A DNA stretch of 64,000 bases from Archivesica marissinica (Eukaryota > Mollusca > Bivalvia > Venerida > Vesicomyidae): contig CM026394.1 of NCBI GenBank assembly GCA_014843695.1, forward strand, positions 38,773,382-38,837,381, given 5' to 3'. The notes beneath the pieces are model-generated. The model worked only from the letters and a program-made list of their open reading frames with translations. It searched no databases and was not told the DNA's origin. A program made the position numbers and the translations under genes. This document shows positions 58,040-64,000 of this stretch, piece by piece. Each line of letters starts with the position of its first letter. Position 1 is the first letter of the stretch.

Positions 58040-58280
58040 TTATTTTACAAGGATAGCGAAAACAAGCTTTCGCAACTTATATTAATCACTATCGTTGGCG
58101 CGGATGAAAGAGTAAATATGGCCATTCGTGAGGGAGGAAGCCGGTGCACCCGGAGAAAACCCACCTATCCGATCTGGCGACAACTGTACAATATCACATA
58201 CTTCTAGGTCCGAGGATCGAGACCCGGGATATATTGGTGAGAAGCGAGCGCGCAAACCACTGCGCTATTCGGATAGCCCA
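58040..58280 (-). mobile_element. SINE family D, complete copy
   Basis: The middle is TCGTTGGCGCGGATGAAAGA, the body CACCCGGAGAAAACCCACCT and the head complement GCAAACCACTGCGCTATTCG. Confidence 0.82.
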
Positions 58281-58424
58281 AGTATGTATATAATAAATAT
58301 ATAAACGAAAACAATAGCATCGGTATGCATGGAATATAGTGATATGATATTTCTGTGACTGTCATCAGAGGGAGCCACCATATTATGGTTAGATAGATAC
58401 TGTATTCGCTGTACGTACTAATGA

Positions 58425-60275
58425 CAAAACCTACTTACATAGCGTCCACGTAATATATGCAGTCAAAACCTACTTACATAGCGTCCACGTAATATATGCA
58501 GTCAAAACCTACATACATAGCGTCTACGTAATATATGCAGTCAAACCCTACTTACATAGCGTCCAAGTAATATATGCAGTCAAAACCTACTTATATAGCG
58601 TCCACGTAATATATGCAGTCAAAACCTACTTATATAGCGTCCACGTAATATATGCAGTCAAACCCTACGTACACAGCGTCCACGTAATATATGCAGTAAA
58701 ACCCTACTTACATAGCGTCCACGTAATATATGCAGTCAAAACATACTTATATATATATGCAGTCAAAACATACTTATATAGCGTCCACGTAATATATGCA
58801 GTCAAACCCTACGTACATAGCGTCCACGTAATATATGCAGTCAAAACCTACTTACATAGCGTCCACGTAATATATGCAGTCAAACCATACTTACATAGTG
58901 TCCACGTAATATATGCAAACAAGCCCTACTTATATAGCGTCCACGTAATATATGTAGTCAAAACCTACTTACATAGCGTCCACGTAATATATGCAGTCAA
59001 ACCATACTTACATAGCGTCCACGTAATATATGCAGTCAAACAAACCCTACTTACATAGCGTCTACGTAATATATGCAGTCAAAACCTACTTACATAGCGT
59101 CTACGTAATATATGTAGTCAAAACCTACTTACATATCGTGCACGTAATATATGCAGTCAAACCCTACTAATATAGCGTCCACGTAATATATGCAGTCGAA
59201 CCCTACTTACATAGCGTCCACGTAATATATGCAGTCAAACCCTACTTACATAGCGTCCACGTAATATATGCAGTCAAACCCTACTTACATAGCGTCCACG
59301 TAATATATGCAGTCAAACCCTACTTACATAGCGTCCACGTAATATATGCAGTCAAACCCTACTTACATAGCGTCCACGTAATATATGCAGTCAAACCCTA
59401 CTTACATAGCGTCCACGTAATATATGCAGTCAAACCCTACTTACATAGCGTCCACGTAATATATGCAGTCAAACCCTACTTACATAGCGTCCACGTAATA
59501 TATGCAGTCAAACCCTACTTACATAGCGTCCACGTAATATATGCAGTCAAAACCTACTTACATAGCGTCCACGTAATATATGCAGTCAAACCCTACTTAC
59601 ATAGCGTCCACGTAATATATGTAGTCAAAACCTACTTACATAGCGTCCACGTAATATATGCAGTCAAAACCTACTTACATAGCGTCCACGTAATATATGC
59701 AGTCAAAACGTACTAATAAAACGTCCACGTAATATATGCAGTCAAAACCTACTTACATAGCGTCCACGTAATATATGCAGTCAAAACCTACTTACATAGC
59801 GTCCACGTAATATATGCAGTCAAAACCTACTTACATAGCGTCCACGTAATATATGCAGTCAAACAAAACTTACTTACATAGCGTCCACGTAATATATGCA
59901 GTCAAACCCTACTTACATAGCGTCCACGTAATATATGCAGTCAAACAAAACCTACTTACATAGGGTCCACGTAATATGTGCAGTCAAAATGTAGGTACAT
60001 AGCGTCCACGTAATATATGCAGTCAAACCCTACTTACATAGCGTCCACTTAATATATGCAGTCAAACCTACTTACATAGCGTCCACGTAATATATGCAGT
60101 CAAAACCTACTTACATAGCGTCCACGTAATATATGCAGTCAAAACCTACTTACATAGCGTCCACGTAATATATGCAGTCAAAACCTGCTTATATAGCGTC
60201 CACGTAATATATGCAGTCAAAACCTGCTAATAAAACGTCCACGTAATATATGCAGTCAAAACCTGCTAAAACATT
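58425..60275. repeat. 39-bp minisatellite, ~47 units
   Basis: The unit is CCTACTTACATAGCGTCCAC followed by GTAATATATGCAGTCAAAC. The block at 59220-59560 is essentially invariant. The edges are more variable (TAATAAAACGTCCACG near 59710 and 60225). Stop-containing in most frames; no coding role. Confidence 0.95.
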
Positions 60276-60998
60276 ACAATTCCTCCTTTTCTATTAGTAT
60301 CATAAATCATTAATTTTAATAACTTATTTGCACAACGCATGTATTCAATCACTTTGTTAATGAGAGAATCAGTCAGTTACTGCCCCTGAATACTCCCTAA
60401 AAGTAGATATGTCCTATTAAATGGTTTCCTCTGTTTTTATCGTTGTTTCATTTGTATAACATGCTAGCAACTTTCTCATCTTATAATTACTAGTATTAAA
60501 TTACTATATCCCTACGGATAGCCTACGTTATATGCAATGGGTACTTATTTGTAGACATTTGTTATCAATTAATTATTACTTGGCAACATTAAACTGAGAC
60601 TCGTTAATCTCCGCCAAAGCCTTCGTAAGTTTCCGTGAACTACGACCAGGACATACGTTAGGTTTTTACCGTTAATATTTGAATCAATTACGTAAGTAAG
60701 TGTACCATAATCTAAAGCTCATAGTTTACTTCGGAAATCCGATTATTCACGGAATATGCAAATGTCTCAGTTTAATATTGCCAAACAATAACACGATTTT
60801 GATTACGATTAACATTACATTTATCATACCGCAACATCTGGTTAGGGAACAACAGTAAACCCAAATGGATTCCAACTAAAATGACCTATTTACATTTCGG
60901 GATAAATCGGACTTTATCTGCCAACTGAGGTAATAAGAAAATACTGGCAATGCTGCTCAATCTACCGCAAAATCAGCGATATCTCCCACATTAATTCG
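60276..60998. other. no recognisable gene
   Basis: AT-rich unique sequence. I see an inverted pair around TTGGCAACATTAAACTGAGA (about 60580) and TCTCAGTTTAATATTGCCAA (about 60765), suggesting a ~200-bp TIR element. Confidence 0.5.
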
Positions 60999-60999
60999 C

Positions 61000-61172
61000 G
61001 CATTCACTTCATGTGCGAAAGGCCATTGCCATTGTGTCCTTAGGCAAGGCATTTCAATTCCACATTTGCTCTTCTATCTCCCTCGTGGTGATGGATTTCA
61101 TCAGGAATAAGGTCTCGCGAGTTGTAAGAACTTATTTCTCAATCGAGCTAAAATAATTTTGTATAAACTAAT
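61000..61172 (+). mobile_element. SINE family B copy, head truncated
   Basis: It starts in the B-box-proximal CACTTCATGTGCGAAAGGCC. It contains CCTTAGGCAAGGCATTTCAA and CTCCCTCGTGGTGATGGATT, then the tail CAATCGAGCTAAAATAATTT. Confidence 0.75.
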
Positions 61173-61194
61173 TGTATTGTAGATGACCATGTTA

Positions 61195-61480
61195 TTAATG
61201 TATGACCGTTATTATTGTTATTATTATTATTATTATTTAATCTTGAGGGCCTTAAGGACAATTGACCTTATCAATTAAGTTTTCTCGTTTAAATAAAGTC
61301 TTTATTATTATTATTATTATTATTTAATATTGAGGCCCTTATGGACAATTGACTTTGTCAATTAAATTTGCTCGTTTAAATAAAGTCTTTATTATTATTA
61401 TTATTATTATTATTATTTAGTTTTGAGGACCTTATTGACCTTGTCAATTAAGTTTTCTCGTTTAAATAAAATCTGTATTA
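61195..61480. repeat. three ~100-bp tandem units with ATT microsatellites
   Basis: Each unit has an ATT run, then TTGAGGGCCTTAAGGACAAT, then TTAAGTTTTCTCGTTTAAAT and AAAGTCTTT. Confidence 0.88.
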
Positions 61481-62080
61481 TTTAGTTTCCTATTCAGCTG
61501 CGCTATATTGCACTGCGATGCACAGTGCAATGCACTCACACAAGTGTGTCCGCGGCAAACATTTGAATACCACTTACATATTCAAACTTACAAACAATCG
61601 AATTCAAACAAAGGCAAAGCAACAAAACTTACAAAATATCCTGCGTTTAATCCAAACTATTTCAGATGACTTCGTCGAGCTTATAAAGTATAAGGTCAAA
61701 TACTAAATACTAATAGGTTTGAAAGCAATAAAACTCAACCAGTCGGTACATTTACAAACAATAATGTCGAATAGAAAAAAGATGTTTACCTGGATCTATT
61801 AATGTTTGGTGAAGTATAAACACTGATTGATAACGCCGTGTCGGTGGGAAAGTGTCGTCAAGAACTGATAAAGTAACATTTGTGTCGTGGCATAGCGAAA
61901 ATCATGTCCTTCCGTCTAATATTACTGTCGCATACAATGTAAATATAACCGGTCAATCATTCAGAAACGATGTGTAAACACTGGAATTATATCAAGTGTT
62001 GGTCTAGATGTGACAACACCGAAGTGCAGCTTAATTAACCATGCACAGCCCCCCCCCCTACCACCAGAAACAATACGCGT
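61481..62080. other. no recognisable gene
   Basis: Unique AT-rich sequence. A 62-codon plus-strand frame (61518-61706) has no known family motif. It is flanked by repeats. Confidence 0.45.
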
Positions 62081-62084
62081 GTGT

Positions 62085-62374
62085 GTTGTGTGTTTTACGT
62101 TTATTTATCGTCGCTACCGGTTGCCCATATGAGCGACGCCTCCTGAAGAAATTAGTCATTTGAGACTGTTGGAGGATGGTGCAATGATACAGACAGAGGC
62201 CCATTCCAGAATATCCTCTGGTTCTTTTACGTGCACGATGTAAATCACCGACACGAGACCTTGGTTTAACTTCCAATCTGAAAGACTGTTAATATTATTA
62301 GGATCAGACGGGGGATCGAACCTGCGATCCCTGGATTACCAATCCAGCGTGTTACCACTGGACTACAGATCCGT
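62085..62374 (-). mobile_element. SINE family A, complete copy
   Basis: It runs from TGTTTTACGTTTATTTATCG to the head complement TGGACTACAGATCCGTCT. The B box complement is GGGATCGAACCTGCG. Confidence 0.85.
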
Positions 62375-62654
62375 CTACGGTACTGGCTGTGGTGTCAGTA
62401 GATATACGTACTGCTAATCAGTGCACGAGAGCGAAACATGGAGACGAAAGGAATGTAGCTAAACTATATAAAGAAGTGTTTACTTAAATATAAATTCTTT
62501 TTAAACAGTGTGCGGTCATTCGCTGCTGTCTTTCGCTAGAGTGTGGGAAATGTATCTTAAGTCGACCTTCGTTGTAAATGTCCCTCTGTGATAAAATTAA
62601 CAGCGCATATAAATGTATGCAAATATATACGTTTTCGATTGTGGTATATTTATT

Positions 62655-62957
62655 AAGTGTGTGTGTTTTTACGTTTATTTACCGTCGCTACTGGTTGCCC
62701 ATATGAGCGACGACTACTGAAGAGATTAGTCATTTTAGATTGGTTGGAGGATAGTGCAATGATACAGACAGAGACCAATTCCAGAGTCTCCTCTGGTTCT
62801 TTTACGTGCACGGTGTAAAGCACCGACACGAAACCTATGTGTAACGTCCCATCTGAAAGGCTGTTAATTTGATTAGGGTCAGACGTAGGATCGAACCTGC
62901 GATTCCTGGATTACCAGTCCAGCGTGTTAACCACTGGACTACATCAGATCCGTCTGA
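62655..62957 (-). mobile_element. SINE family A, complete copy
   Basis: The tail is TTTTACGTTTATTTACCGTC. The B box complement is AGGATCGAACCTGCG and the head complement TTAACCACTGGACTACATCA. Confidence 0.85.
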
Positions 62958-63039
62958 TTCTATTAAGTGCTAGACGTTAATGTATTGCATGTCCAAGCAG
63001 CGGAGAACACAAGTTCACCGCATGCTGTCACACCAATAA

Positions 63040-63296
63040 CCCTTAACATGCCGACTAAATTAGACGGAATGTGCAAACAACATAGATCCAGAGAAGCCGC
63101 AGCATAGCGAGTAACGCCGCGTCTGATCAGGATCTATGTTGTTTGATATTCTGACAAGTGTGTTAGCTCCACTATCCGAATAGCAAATTGCATATAGCCT
63201 GATCAGACGACACGTTCTACGACATAGAACGTGCCGTCTGATCTTGCTCTATGCTGTTGGCAAAAGCGACTTTAGTCGTGATTGGCATGTTATGGG
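63040..63296. mobile_element. TTAA-type MITE (piggyBac-like), copy 4, diverged ends
   Basis: The ends are CCCTTAACATGCC and GGCATGTTATGGG, with ATAA at the left and TTAA at the right. The inner CATAGATCCAGA and GATCAGGATCTATGTTGTTT segments match copies 2 and 3, although the outer ends differ. Confidence 0.7.
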
Positions 63297-63519
63297 TTAA
63301 TTGGACATTACAAGATACTGACGATACCTTAATAGTGCAATTGCATCATGCTATGCTATGCTATTGGAACCAAATCATAACACAACACCAGGTGACTTAT
63401 CATTCTTCACCTGAGTGTGGCTATGTCCTTGTCTAATATACACTACGTGGATGCCGACTCACGCTGGTTATTCGTGGAGATGTATGTCGTACTGGGTCCA
63501 GTCTACCTCCGCGGTCGAG

Positions 63520-63805
63520 TGTGTGTGTGTGTATTTCATTTATTTATCGTCGCTACCTGTTGCCCATATGAGCGACGCCTCCTGAGAAGATTAGTCATTT
63601 TAGGTGTTTGGAGGATAGTGCAATGATAAAGATAGAGACCCATTCCAGAGTCTCTTTTACATGCACGGCGTAAAGCATTGAGACGTGACCTCGGTTTAAT
63701 ATCCAATCTAAAAGACTGTTAATTTTATTAGGGGCAGACGGGGGATCGAACCTGCGATCCCTGGATTACCAGTCCAGCGTGTTAACCACTGGACTACACA
63801 TACGC
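63520..63805 (-). mobile_element. SINE family A, complete copy
   Basis: The tail is TTCATTTATTTATCGTCGCT. The B box complement is GGGATCGAACCTGCG and the head complement TTAACCACTGGACTACACAT. Confidence 0.83.
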
Positions 63806-63965
63806 CTGGTCGAGTGGTTACGGTATCTGACTTGTATATCACTGTAACCTATCATCACTGATGGTCATGGGTTCGATGCCCCGCTCAGTTCGTGTTTCAT
63901 TTATATGAAAAAGTTGCAGTTTCTTACGGATGTTGGTGCACCAATATCTTGTTAACCGCTGGAGC
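63806..63965 (+). mobile_element. SINE family G copy
   Basis: The head CGCCTGGTCGAGTGGTTACG is followed by the B box GGGTTCGATGCCCC and the body AGTTTCTTACGGATGTTGGT. It abuts the SINE A head. Confidence 0.7.
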
Positions 63966-64000
63966 CTGCCCAGGAAAGGTGTTGTTAAGTTAACTTCCCG

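Noticed and set aside
2886..63965. Functional tRNA genes
   Set aside because: Many tRNA-like A/B box pairs are seen, but each is followed by a SINE body and lacks a pairing acceptor stem. I found no stand-alone tRNA.

Overview
This window is AT-rich, intron-rich, repeat-dense metazoan DNA. I infer a mollusc, most likely a bivalve. The reasons are a short-chain collagen C4-like gene, many tRNA-derived SINE families, abundant minisatellites and MITEs, and an L1/Tx1-like LINE. Nothing bacterial is present. The species cannot be named from the sequence alone. Most long stop-free stretches are repeats read in a frame, not genes.

Three spliced protein-coding genes can be assembled by eye, all on the minus strand and all with consistent splice phases. 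(1) Positions 20056 to 6285: a six-exon gene for a 284-residue secreted protein with a signal peptide, a short coiled coil and a complete short-chain collagen C4-like Cys-rich domain. An AATAAA lies 37 nt after the stop. (2) Positions 40816 to 26550: a three-exon gene (B) for a 141-residue protein with four EF-hands. (3) Positions 56906 to 47037: a three-exon paralogue (A), 140 residues, with the same exon lengths (135, 89, ~200 nt) and intron phases (0, 2). Genes A and B are a diverged tandem duplication. A has near-canonical Ca2+ loops; B has lost the loop glycine in three of four EF-hands.

Layout: 1-2.7 kb, a large inverted-repeat element with nested TTAA-flanked MITEs. 2.7-6 kb, SINEs. 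6-20 kb, the C4-like gene, whose introns hold six minisatellites, a tandem array of SINE tRNA heads, a ~5 kb LINE inserted in a 22-bp minisatellite, and a hAT MITE. 20-26 kb, MITEs, a 55/37-bp minisatellite and a perfect palindrome. 26.5-41 kb, EF-hand gene B, with a 45-bp array holding a 1000-N assembly gap, a 53-bp array and a CT tract in its introns, and a cluster of CRE palindromes just upstream. 41-47 kb, CAT/ATC microsatellite, an inverted SINE composite and a palindromic MITE. 47-57 kb, EF-hand gene A, whose first intron holds a 4.7 kb, 35-bp satellite. 57-64 kb, a tandem SINE/GA block, a 39-bp array and SINEs.

SINE families are lettered A to G here only for reference; their boundaries are approximate. 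All exon coordinates come from reading splice sites and keeping frame; no transcript evidence was available.
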